Below, one piece after another: positions 26,670 to 34,528 of a stretch of 64,000 nucleotides of DNA. The stretch is from assembly GCF_005886105.2 (NCBI RefSeq), contig NZ_PNCO02000001.1, positions 682,001 to 746,000 on the forward strand, read 5' to 3'. Numbering within the stretch: the first letter of the stretch is position 1; each line of letters opens with the position of its first letter. Under the pieces are notes generated by a model. It did no database searches, was not told the DNA's origin, and saw nothing but the letters and a program-made list of their open reading frames with translations. This stretch comes from Pseudoalteromonas galatheae. GTDB taxonomy: Bacteria; Pseudomonadota; Gammaproteobacteria; Enterobacterales; Alteromonadaceae. The translations under genes were made by a program, and so were the position numbers.

Positions 26670-28370
26670 CTAGAGTCCTAGCACCTGCTTACCTTGCTTA
26701 AAGGTAACATCAACAGGAATGTTCGCTTTAGAAAGCTTATCTAGGTCTTTTTGTAGTTCTGCTTTGATATCGCCGTGCGTGGCGATCAGTTGATCGACTT
26801 TTTGATAGTCGCCGTCACCTTGTAGCGTTAGGATAAGGTTAGACAGTTTCTCCATCGCTGCGCCCATCTTCTCCATATTCACTTGATATAGACCGTCCGT
26901 GTTTTTAGAAAATGCGCCTTCTTCTTTAAAGAAGTTAAAGCGGATCATGTTCGCTTTACCATGTGCACTGGATGCGCCAAAACGTACTGAGCGGAAGATA
27001 CCAGCCATAAAGGTGATGTAATAATCCTCAAGCGTACCTTCGGTGATCTCGCCTTTTTTAAGTAGTTGCTCAACCATGTATAGGCCTAGAATATCGGCTT
27101 TACCTTCTTCAAGTGCACTGGCGTGTTCTTGCAGTGATTGGCGCACAGTACCTTTACCTGTAATGGTATTCTTAATACCTAGTCCATGGGCGACTTCATG
27201 GAACATGGTATTAGCAAAGAAAGCATCAAAGGTGATGTGCTTACGTTGCTCCTGGACGATAAGTTGATCAGCGATCGGTACTAAGATCTTATCGAATTTT
27301 GCGCGCATAGCGTTTTTAAGCTGTAGGCGACGCGTGCCTTTTTGGAGTTGCACCTCTTCGTCATTTGGCAGGTTAATCGCAATGGTTTTACTACCAGCGT
27401 TTGAGTGGCCTGCATAATAAATGACGTCATATGCGTTTAGGTCGGCGTCAGAGCCTGGCACTTCTTGCTTGTATTTATCATCAACTGGCAAGCCAGTTTG
27501 TAGCTCAGGTAAAAAAGCGGCAAACTTAGCGAGACGCTCACTCCACGCCAAGTCTTTAACTAGAACGTAAGATTCAAAAGCGGCGCGATAGCCAAATAGC
27601 TGGTCTTCATAGGTTTCAATTGGGCCAATCACCACATCAATCGGGTTATTCTTCATGTCCATCCAAGCAAAGTCAGACGCTTGGTAGCTATTATTGACTA
27701 ATGCATCTGCGCGCAAGTTTAAGTAATTTGCAAACTCTTTGTCTTGTGCCAGTTTACTTGCTTGGCGTAATAGCGCTGCGGCTTTATCCAACTCTGCTTT
27801 ATATGCAGATGAATAAGAAGTGCTGTATAGCTTGCCGTTTTCATCGCGACGGATAAGAGAATAAAGTCCTGATTTATCTTTTACATCGACGTTATTTAGC
27901 TCATCTTTGGTGATGTCGCTTGGGTAAAACTCCGCGCCCAGTGCTTTTTCTTCAAAGCCAGAAAGAAAAACTTGGTCGCCATTTAAACGATCCCAAGGCC
28001 CATAGTTGATGTCTGCGAATTGGCGTACTTTTTCGTCTGAGATTTTGCTTAGGAATGTTGCTTTGTCTTCGCCGAACGCTTGTTGCCAAAATAAATCATC
28101 CATAATAACCGAAGCGTCGATGAGTAAAGCTAGCATCTTTTTCTGGTTGTCGCTTAGGTGACTTAAGTCTGTTTCTAGCGTTACTGGGGTATAAATATCT
28201 AGCCGCTCTTGAGATGCATTAACTAGCTTATAGCCTGACTGCTTGACATCTTTTTGTACTTGTTCAGTTTGTGAGCTAGGTTTTTCAGAAGAAGTGGATG
28301 GCTCAGAGCAGCCTGTTAGGGTGAGACCTGTTGCAAGCGCGATTGCAACTGAAATCATAGAGTGTTTCAT
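26670..28370 (-). CDS. M49-like (dipeptidyl peptidase III family) zinc lipoprotein peptidase
   Basis: A 566-residue exported protein with lipobox LTGC (Cys21). The zinc site appears as FHEVAHGLGIKN, with a downstream EEGKADILGLY glutamate segment as in the DPP III (M49) family. The helix motif reads HExxH here, whereas classical M49 enzymes have HExxxH with one more residue. AGGGAG precedes the ATG. Role probably periplasmic peptide breakdown; some relatives are annotated only as zinc-dependent hydrolases. Single gene, divergent from the HDOD gene across about 390 bases. Confidence 0.82.
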   Translation of the reverse strand: MKHSMISVAIALATGLTLTGCSEPSTSSEKPSSQTEQVQKDVKQSGYKLVNASQERLDIYTPVTLETDLSHLSDNQKKMLALLIDASVIMDDLFWQQAFGEDKATFLSKISDEKVRQFADINYGPWDRLNGDQVFLSGFEEKALGAEFYPSDITKDELNNVDVKDKSGLYSLIRRDENGKLYSTSYSSAYKAELDKAAALLRQASKLAQDKEFANYLNLRADALVNNSYQASDFAWMDMKNNPIDVVIGPIETYEDQLFGYRAAFESYVLVKDLAWSERLAKFAAFLPELQTGLPVDDKYKQEVPGSDADLNAYDVIYYAGHSNAGSKTIAINLPNDEEVQLQKGTRRLQLKNAMRAKFDKILVPIADQLIVQEQRKHITFDAFFANTMFHEVAHGLGIKNTITGKGTVRQSLQEHASALEEGKADILGLYMVEQLLKKGEITEGTLEDYYITFMAGIFRSVRFGASSAHGKANMIRFNFFKEEGAFSKNTDGLYQVNMEKMGAAMEKLSNLILTLQGDGDYQKVDQLIATHGDIKAELQKDLDKLSKANIPVDVTFKQGKQVLGL

Positions 28371-28764
28371 AATGCTCCCTTGTTGTCTTAATTATGTGGC
28401 GATCACCTTACACGATTTTGTATCACTATGCTTAGTTAACTTAGACTGGTATGTGGTACGTAAGCCGCAGTTAACGTGAAAGGTTACCATTTGCACCCCA
28501 TTTGGGGTCATTTTCAGTATTTTTGCGATAAAGCGTGCCGCAAAGTACGGTATGCCTTGAATTCTAACTTGCTAATTATTGAGGGTATATAAATAAAATA
28601 TTATTTTCCTAGATTTTCTTAACTTTATCCGAAAGTTAGACAATACTTACGACATAGATACTAAAAATCAGCAGTGTGACCACCAGCAAGCGCAGTGCCT
28701 ACTTTTGCTATAAACTTACGTTTGCAGTCGGGTCTTTTATTCAGTTATTAAGGGATTTGGTTTC
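28371..28764. other. Divergent intergenic region with no gene found
   Basis: About 390 bases between the M49-like and HDOD genes; it must carry both promoters. A small inverted repeat ACCCCATTTGGGGT lies near 28495-28508. The stretch around 28585-28620 is strongly AT-rich. No conserved RNA or open frame could be supported. Confidence 0.5.
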
Positions 28765-29604
28765 ATGTCTACAGAAAATGCTTTGCTCACGATTCTAACT
28801 GATAGGATCAATAACGACACCTTGGTATTGCCGACATTACCTGAAATTGCAGTGCGTGTTAGGCAGGCGGCAGATGATCCTGAAATTAACCTGATGCAGA
28901 TGGCTGACGTTATTTCTCATGACCCAGCTCTTGCTGCGCGTATGATAAAAGTTGCCAACAGCGCTTTTATGGGCCGTTCGGTGAAGGTGAATACCCTAAA
29001 CCAAGCGGTAACTCGGATCGGTCTTAGACAAATCAAGAATATTGCTACTGCAATGGCAATGGAGCAGTTATTTGTTTCTAATAACAAACTCATCAAGACA
29101 TACATGGACAAAGCTTGGCAGAAGACGTTAAAAGTCGCTTGCCAAGCGATAACGACAATGGACTTTTATCTCCGTGTCAATAAGCACACTTCGCTCAACA
29201 GAGATACAATCACGTTGGCCTCTTTGGTGTTCAATATCGGTGTTTTACCTATTTTGACAGAGGCTGAACGCCACCCTGAAGTGTTTGCCAACCCAAGCTT
29301 TTTGGCCCATGCCATCCAGAAATTAGGCGGTAAGATAGGTGGAGCAATAATGCGTGAGTGGGAATTCACCGACGAGTTTGTTGAGGTCGCAGAAAGCTGG
29401 GCAAATCCTAATTATCGGCCTGAACATGTTTGTTATGTCGACTTTATTCGTGTGGGTGCAATCGTAGAAGGTATTTTACAGGTGTCTGATAAGTCCGCAG
29501 CATTAAAACAGTATGAAGAAAAGGGGGTTATTAAGGAGGTGAACATGTTTGCCGATGATACTTATTTAAGTGTACTCGAAGACGTCAAAACAATGTTTGC
29601 CTAG
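28765..29604 (+). CDS. HDOD domain protein
   Basis: A 279-residue cytoplasmic protein made up almost wholly of an HDOD domain, a degenerate relative of HD phosphohydrolases used in bacterial signalling. Typical parts are LPTLPEIAVRVRQAADDPE, ISHDPALAARMIKVANSAFMG and AVTRIGLRQIKNIATAMAM. No output or sensor domain is fused. Such proteins often help control motility, c-di-GMP signalling or stress responses, but no specific role follows from the context. Confidence 0.88.
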   Translation: MSTENALLTILTDRINNDTLVLPTLPEIAVRVRQAADDPEINLMQMADVISHDPALAARMIKVANSAFMGRSVKVNTLNQAVTRIGLRQIKNIATAMAMEQLFVSNNKLIKTYMDKAWQKTLKVACQAITTMDFYLRVNKHTSLNRDTITLASLVFNIGVLPILTEAERHPEVFANPSFLAHAIQKLGGKIGGAIMREWEFTDEFVEVAESWANPNYRPEHVCYVDFIRVGAIVEGILQVSDKSAALKQYEEKGVIKEVNMFADDTYLSVLEDVKTMFA

Positions 29605-29626
29605 TGCCTTTTGCTTCCTTTGAATA

Positions 29627-29650
29627 CAAAGACCTCTGTTGAGGTCTTTG
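29627..29650. terminator. Hairpin between HDOD and eamA genes
   Basis: CAAAGACCTC pairs with GAGGTCTTTG around TGTT between convergent genes. The T tracts are short, so it is terminator-like rather than textbook. Confidence 0.65.
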
Positions 29651-29654
29651 GCGT

Positions 29655-30548
29655 TTAGGGCAAAACCTCGGCTCGGGGCTTTCTAAATATTTTGCTTATC
29701 CGAGCACCTGTAACTGAAATCGTTAAGCCACATAAAATAAAACCAGCCCCAATAGCTTCCATTAGCATCAACTGCTCATTAAGTAATAAGGCTGAACCTA
29801 TAATGCCGACAATAGGGATTAATAAAGCAAAAGGCGTTACTGCTGCGGCCTTGTGATTTTTAAGTAGCCAACCCCATATTGCGAATGCAATCAGTGTCGA
29901 GATATAACCCACATAGGCAATGGATAACCAAGACTGTGTTGTGGTGTTCAGTAGTAAGGTCAATGGAGAGTCAGTTTCAATAAAATAAGACAGTGTAAAA
30001 AGTGGCAATGGCGGCACAAGGCTTACCCAAACAATAAAATGGAGTAAATTAACGCTTTTCAGGCGCTTCATGATGAGGTTTGAAAACGACCAAAATAATG
30101 CCGCGAACAGAATGAGCACCGCGCCCAATATCGTCGTTGACCCAGACGAGTTGATAAAAAACAAACTAAAGCCAAACGTTGCGATGCTGATCCCCACCAT
30201 TTGAAAGCGATTCATGGTTTCCTTTAACAACAATACACTTAGCAAAATCGTGAAAATGACTTGGGCTTGTAGCAGCAAAGAAGCAATGCCAGCTGACGCA
30301 TTTGATTCCATCGCAATAAACAGCAAGCTAAACTTAAGCACACCTAAAAATAGCCCAACACTGAGTACGTTCCATACCGACGTTTTAGGAAAAGGAATAA
30401 AGAATACTGCAGGGATCGCGACTACCAAAAAACGCAAGCCTGAAAATAAAATAGGAGGCAACTCTGCTAGGCCAAATTTAATGACCGAAAAGTTAAGCCC
30501 CCAAATTATCACTACTATTAAAGCCAATGAAATGCTTTTTACATTCAC
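29655..30548 (-). CDS. eamA: EamA family (DMT) transporter
   Basis: Ten-helix drug/metabolite transporter of 297 residues with two EamA repeats. The N-terminus VVIIWGLNFSVIKFGLAELPP closely resembles E. coli EamA, an exporter of O-acetylserine and cysteine; the substrate here is not proven. The frame opens with GTG, with GGAG about ten bases upstream. The stop is five bases from the shared hairpin with the HDOD gene. Confidence 0.83.
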   Translation of the reverse strand: MNVKSISLALIVVIIWGLNFSVIKFGLAELPPILFSGLRFLVVAIPAVFFIPFPKTSVWNVLSVGLFLGVLKFSLLFIAMESNASAGIASLLLQAQVIFTILLSVLLLKETMNRFQMVGISIATFGFSLFFINSSGSTTILGAVLILFAALFWSFSNLIMKRLKSVNLLHFIVWVSLVPPLPLFTLSYFIETDSPLTLLLNTTTQSWLSIAYVGYISTLIAFAIWGWLLKNHKAAAVTPFALLIPIVGIIGSALLLNEQLMLMEAIGAGFILCGLTISVTGARISKIFRKPRAEVLP

Positions 30549-30646
30549 GCGCGTAAAACTCCGTTTAATTGTACTTATTACTGCTTCGGGTATCGGACTA
30601 CTGATGTAAATTGTCTTCGATGCCTGAAATTCAGGTTAGCAAAGCG

Positions 30647-30838
30647 TTACTGCCAAAGCCGGATTCCTATCATGCCATTGAAGAGTAAATAAAGCGCTAC
30701 AAATGCGTTGGTTAGTGCAAATAAAGTGGCGAGCCAGTAACTATACGTTTGCACTTGAGTGCGTGCAGTCCGTTCGCTATTGGCACAAAGTAACCTTGTG
30801 AAGATAGAGTATTGCGCTGGATAAAGAAAAATTGATAG
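30647..30838 (-). pseudogene. Possible remnant of a small membrane protein gene
   Basis: In a 352-base gap a minus-strand frame of about 63 codons is open and reads like real protein: a basic/polar part (RTARTQVQTYSYW) then a hydrophobic segment (ATLFALTNAFVALYLLF) and GIRLWQ before the stop. No ATG lies at its 5' end and its first codons fall inside the rdgC terminator stem, so it has no proper start; an internal GTG gives only 35 residues. A decayed C-terminal fragment is the simplest reading. Confidence 0.35.
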
Positions 30839-30860
30839 CTATATCCGCTATCAATTTTTC
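30826..30860. terminator. Terminator of rdgC
   Basis: GAAAAATTGATAGC pairs perfectly over 14 bases with GCTATCAATTTTTC around a 7-base loop. It lies about 40 bases past the rdgC stop on the minus strand, and the A/T tails suit both directions. Confidence 0.85.
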
Positions 30861-30900
30861 GTATCAAAAGCTCAACAAGCTCTGGATGATGACTCTAAGA

Positions 30901-31815
30901 TTAAGACTCTAGGCTTTCGTCGTCACCAAGGCCTTTGGTTAGATCTTCTAACAACTCTTTGATTTCTTCCGAGACCAAAATAAAGTCAGCATCAAGTTTA
31001 ACGGCTAGATCTTCTTTCGGAATATCCGCATTCTGGTCCTTAAGTGTTTCTGCATAGCTTAAACGCTTTAACGTACCATCGTTTTGTAAAACGAATTTCA
31101 CGCGCTCACGCCAATCTAATGCGAGTTTAGTCACACGCTTACCGTTTTCTAGGTGCGTTTTGATTTCGTCTGATGAAAGGTCATGTTGTTTTAACTTGAC
31201 TTGAGCACCGTTGTCGTCTGGCTCTTGCAACTCAGCGTCGGTGCCTATTGCAAAGCCTTCAGGTGCACTAAACTCGGTGAGCCAGTGTGTTAGCTGTAAG
31301 TCTAAATCATAGTTTGCAAACGCAGGTACAACAGGAAGCGTGCCCAGAGATTTACGCAGTAGTGCAAGTAGTTCTTCCGCTTTATTGAAGCTGGCACTAT
31401 TTACAATAACCCAACCTGATTTTTGGTCGATAAAAGCAAATTGTAGGCTCGATTTTTTGAACGCTTGAGGTAATAAAGTCGCTAGGATATTCTCTTTAAT
31501 ATCGTCTTTTTCTTTTTTCTTTACTGGACGGTTTTCTTGCTGCTCTATTTGCTCAATTTTTTCGGCGACCATTTCATTGACTACGGCTGCAGGAAGCACC
31601 TTTTCTTCACGCTTAGCACAAACTAAGATACTGTCTTGAGAAAAATGTGAAAGCATCTGACCATGTTTACCGAAGGCTTTTGTCCAGCCAAAAGTGGTCA
31701 TGTCTTGACTACCACAAGGACGAAAAATATCCTGTTCGAGTGCTTTTTCGAAATCTTCTTGTGCGTAAGTTACATCTTGTTTGAATTTGTAGCAGATTAA
31801 GTTACTGAACCACAT
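30901..31815 (-). CDS. rdgC: Recombination-associated protein RdgC
   Basis: DNA-binding ring protein of 304 residues that moderates RecA-driven recombination in E. coli. Recognised from MWFSNLICYKF at the N-terminus, FRPCGSQDMTTFGWTKAFG, and the ending rich in acidic residues. Length matches the family. Single gene with its own terminator. Confidence 0.95.
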   Translation of the reverse strand: MWFSNLICYKFKQDVTYAQEDFEKALEQDIFRPCGSQDMTTFGWTKAFGKHGQMLSHFSQDSILVCAKREEKVLPAAVVNEMVAEKIEQIEQQENRPVKKKEKDDIKENILATLLPQAFKKSSLQFAFIDQKSGWVIVNSASFNKAEELLALLRKSLGTLPVVPAFANYDLDLQLTHWLTEFSAPEGFAIGTDAELQEPDDNGAQVKLKQHDLSSDEIKTHLENGKRVTKLALDWRERVKFVLQNDGTLKRLSYAETLKDQNADIPKEDLAVKLDADFILVSEEIKELLEDLTKGLGDDESLES

Positions 31816-31972
31816 AGAAATATGCCCGTCTGGAATAAAATTGCGGTCATCATAGCAAAAAGGTCACAGCTTGTATTCCACTAGATGATGTTTGGTGGTG
31901 GGGGAGGTATCTTGCGCCAATACGCCACTTTGCAGCTTGGCGTATTGGACGCTTGTCGTGTACTAAACTTGG

Positions 31973-33733
31973 TTAGCTAAACATCGCCATTGGCTTTTGT
32001 AAGTCTTTTGGGAAGCTGATGTAGTAGGTGAGACCCTTGCCTTCTTCACTATTTACTTCGATATCCCCATTCAAGGTTTGTTTTACGAGGTTTAGGGTAA
32101 TATGGGTACCAAGCCCACTGCCACCTTGATCGCGTTTGGTCGTAAAGAAGGGGTCAAACAACCGGTCTAGTTGGGCTTTACTTACGCCCTTGCCGTTGTC
32201 TTTGTAGACGATATTTACCATACCGTTGTCTTCTTTAATTTTAATATCAATTTGGCCTTGCTCTTGATTCTCAAAACCATGGATCAAAGAATTCATGATA
32301 AGGTTCGTGAATATTTGACTAATTGCTCCCGCTGGTAAGTTTAGTGTCATGTTTTCAGGGCATTCAATATTCACTTGATGATGAGTTTTCTTCAATTTTG
32401 GGTGTAATGAGCGGATCACTTCACCGAGGTATTGTTTAAAGTTAATGGTACGAATCGCTTCACTGGCCTGATCGACTGCAATTTGTTTAAAACTCGCCAC
32501 GAGTTCTGAGGCGCGGTCTAAATTGGTGGTAAGTAGGCTAGCACTTTGCTTTGCTTCACTAATGAATTCTTCTAACGCTTTTGGTGATAAGGTTTTTCCG
32601 TTGTACGCCGCTTCAAGCTGATCTAAGCGCTCCTGCAAGAACGACGTCGCAGTCACGCCAATACCAACAGGAGTATTAATATCGTGCGTAATACCGGCAA
32701 CAAGGCCGCCGAGTGCCGCCATTTTTTCAGAGCCCACTAAGCGCTCTTGTGCCATATTCAGCTCATCTACGTATTTCTCAAGCTCTTTTTGTTTTGTTAG
32801 TAGCTCTTCTTCTGTTTGTTTTCTTAAATCAATTTCTTCTGTGAGCGTTAACTTCTGCTTTTCTAATTCATACTTTTGTTGCTGGAGATCCATCATCGCT
32901 TGGCTAAGGTTTGAGGTCTTCCGTGCGACCTCTTGCTCCAACTGAATATTATGTTGATCAAGCTTTTCATTGCTGATCAGCAGCTCCTTTTGAGTTTGAT
33001 CGAGTTTTTTCCGATATTCAGAGACCTTGTCAATCAGCTTATTAAACGCCTCTTCCATGATCTTAAGCTCGTTGCGCTCTTTGGTTCCGATATCAATCTT
33101 ATGACCATCAACGTTGTCGACTTCAAAATCTTCTATTTGCTCGGTGAGATCGGTTAGCGGTTCAGTAAGTAGCTTTCTAAAGGCAATTAAAAATAGAATG
33201 ATCAAGAACGTTGTCTTTATCATTGCATTGCCTATCAAAAAGTAAATTGAGATCATGATGCGACTAAAGACGACCTCTCGACTAGAGAATAGTGTCACGT
33301 CACCGACTTGCGTTGCGCGTCCCGAGAATTCAAAAATCAACGGAAAGGTGTAACCAAACAAACCGGATGGCGTATCTTCAATTATTGCTTCTTCTTGAAC
33401 AAGCTGCTGACTGTAAAGTTCGTGAATATCTAACGAGCGACCGAGTTGTGAAATAATTTCCCCACTGTCATCACGTACAATAATCCCTTCGATCATAGGG
33501 ATCGCGAGCAAGCCTTCTGCTGTAGTAACAGTTTGCTTTGTATTAAGTTCCCAAATAGCGCGGGTCAAGCTTCGGCTAAAGGTTTTTTGCAGCATGGTAA
33601 GTTCATTACGAATATAGTCTTTGGTATTGACGTATTCAGCAATGATTTGACCACATGTGACGACAAAGGTTAGAAGGAAGTAAACCGACAGCACATTGGT
33701 GAGCAATTTTTTTGAGAGGCTTTTTTGCAGCAT
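31973..33733 (-). CDS. Membrane sensor histidine kinase
   Basis: A 586-residue hybrid-free kinase. Helix one is at about 10-32, an extracytoplasmic sensor follows to about 155, and helix two is at about 160-185. Then come a linker, a long coiled coil (about 235-335), the phospho-acceptor His350 in GLVAGITHDINTPVGIG, and an ATPase domain with N box IMNSLIHGF, G1 DNGKGV and GGSGLGTH. The HDxNTPxG box is shared by a group of kinases whose partner regulators vary. The divergent stand-alone receiver gene next door is the obvious candidate partner. Confidence 0.9.
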   Translation of the reverse strand: MLQKSLSKKLLTNVLSVYFLLTFVVTCGQIIAEYVNTKDYIRNELTMLQKTFSRSLTRAIWELNTKQTVTTAEGLLAIPMIEGIIVRDDSGEIISQLGRSLDIHELYSQQLVQEEAIIEDTPSGLFGYTFPLIFEFSGRATQVGDVTLFSSREVVFSRIMISIYFLIGNAMIKTTFLIILFLIAFRKLLTEPLTDLTEQIEDFEVDNVDGHKIDIGTKERNELKIMEEAFNKLIDKVSEYRKKLDQTQKELLISNEKLDQHNIQLEQEVARKTSNLSQAMMDLQQQKYELEKQKLTLTEEIDLRKQTEEELLTKQKELEKYVDELNMAQERLVGSEKMAALGGLVAGITHDINTPVGIGVTATSFLQERLDQLEAAYNGKTLSPKALEEFISEAKQSASLLTTNLDRASELVASFKQIAVDQASEAIRTINFKQYLGEVIRSLHPKLKKTHHQVNIECPENMTLNLPAGAISQIFTNLIMNSLIHGFENQEQGQIDIKIKEDNGMVNIVYKDNGKGVSKAQLDRLFDPFFTTKRDQGGSGLGTHITLNLVKQTLNGDIEVNSEEGKGLTYYISFPKDLQKPMAMFS

Positions 33734-33922
33734 GAATTAAGCTGAGCTCCTACGGTAAGTTCATCGCCTTTGAATAATCTGCTTTTAAAGTTAGCCAATA
33801 AATGGTTAAAAATAAATAATTATCTTCATTAAATATGCTTTTTAGCGCCTTACCTAGGAAAGTTTAATATGTTATAAGATAGTGGTGTCCATTGAGATTA
33901 ATAGTACAAGACTGACCACCTT

Positions 33923-34288
33923 ATGAGTTATTCCGTCTTAGTTTGCGATGATTCGGCTGTCGCCCGTAAACAAGTCATTAAAAACTTACAGAGCAAATTA
34001 GAGCTGACCTTACATCAAGCACAGAATGGTCAGCAGGCGATTGATTTGCTGAAAACTCAGCAAATAGATTTATTGTGCCTCGACTTAACCATGCCAATAC
34101 TTGATGGAATTGCTGTGTTAGAAGCAATAAAAGCCAATCGAATTGAATGTTTTGTTGTGGTTATTTCGGCGGATGTTCAGGCCAAGATGAAAGAAAGAGT
34201 AGCAAATTTGGGGGTGTTAGGGTTTTTAGAAAAGCCGGTTAAAGCAGAGCAGTTATTAGAATTACTGCACCAGTTTGGTATCCGCTAA
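33923..34288 (+). CDS. Stand-alone response regulator receiver protein
   Basis: CheY-like receiver of 121 residues with no output domain. The acidic pair is Asp9/Asp10 (VCDDSAVA), the phospho-acceptor Asp54 (LCLDLTMPILDG), the switch Ser82 (VVISAD) and the invariant Lys104 (FLEKPVKA). It is divergent from the histidine kinase across 189 bases, so the two probably form a pair that acts by protein-protein contact. Not part of a che cluster. Confidence 0.9.
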   Translation: MSYSVLVCDDSAVARKQVIKNLQSKLELTLHQAQNGQQAIDLLKTQQIDLLCLDLTMPILDGIAVLEAIKANRIECFVVVISADVQAKMKERVANLGVLGFLEKPVKAEQLLELLHQFGIR

Positions 34289-34352
34289 CTTATCTATGCA
34301 AATTACAAATGTCACTATTAAAAATTTGCATAATCTATTTTGCTCTTTTGTG

Positions 34353-34358
34353 TTGACA
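34353..34358 (+). promoter_or_regulatory. Possible -35 box of the thr operon
   Basis: TTGACA lies 30 bases before the thrL start. No good -10 is found at 16-18 bases (CACTCT is poor), so the real promoter could be slightly upstream in the AT-rich stretch. Confidence 0.3.
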
Positions 34359-34388
34359 GTGTGGCTAAACATCAGGCACTCTAAAATT

Positions 34389-34445
34389 ATGAAAACGAAT
34401 ATTATCACTACGACCATTATTACAACCACCATCCTAACGGGATAG
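34389..34445 (+). CDS. thrL: thr operon leader peptide
   Basis: An 18-residue leader, MKTNIITTTIITTTILTG, with eight threonine and five isoleucine codons. Ribosome stalling for lack of charged Thr or Ile tRNA would prevent the downstream terminator from forming, as in E. coli thrL (eight Thr, four Ile). It lies just before the attenuator and thrA. Confidence 0.93.
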   Translation: MKTNIITTTIITTTILTG

Positions 34446-34470
34446 TGGCATAGGTCGGTGCGAGTTTGAA

Positions 34471-34507
34471 AAAGGCCTGTGTTCACTACGAACACAGGCC
34501 TTTTTTG
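34471..34507 (+). terminator. thr operon attenuator
   Basis: AAAGGCCTGTGTTC pairs with GAACACAGGCC and following Ts around a short ACTAC loop, then a T run. It starts about 25 bases past the thrL stop and ends about 20 bases before thrA, the arrangement of a transcription attenuator. Confidence 0.92.
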
Positions 34508-34528
34508 TTTTTGGAATGAGGAAAAATG

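Noticed and set aside
34353..34387. TTGACA with TAAAAT as thr operon promoter
   Set aside because: The spacing is 23 bases, too long for a sigma-70 promoter; only the -35-like box was kept at low confidence.
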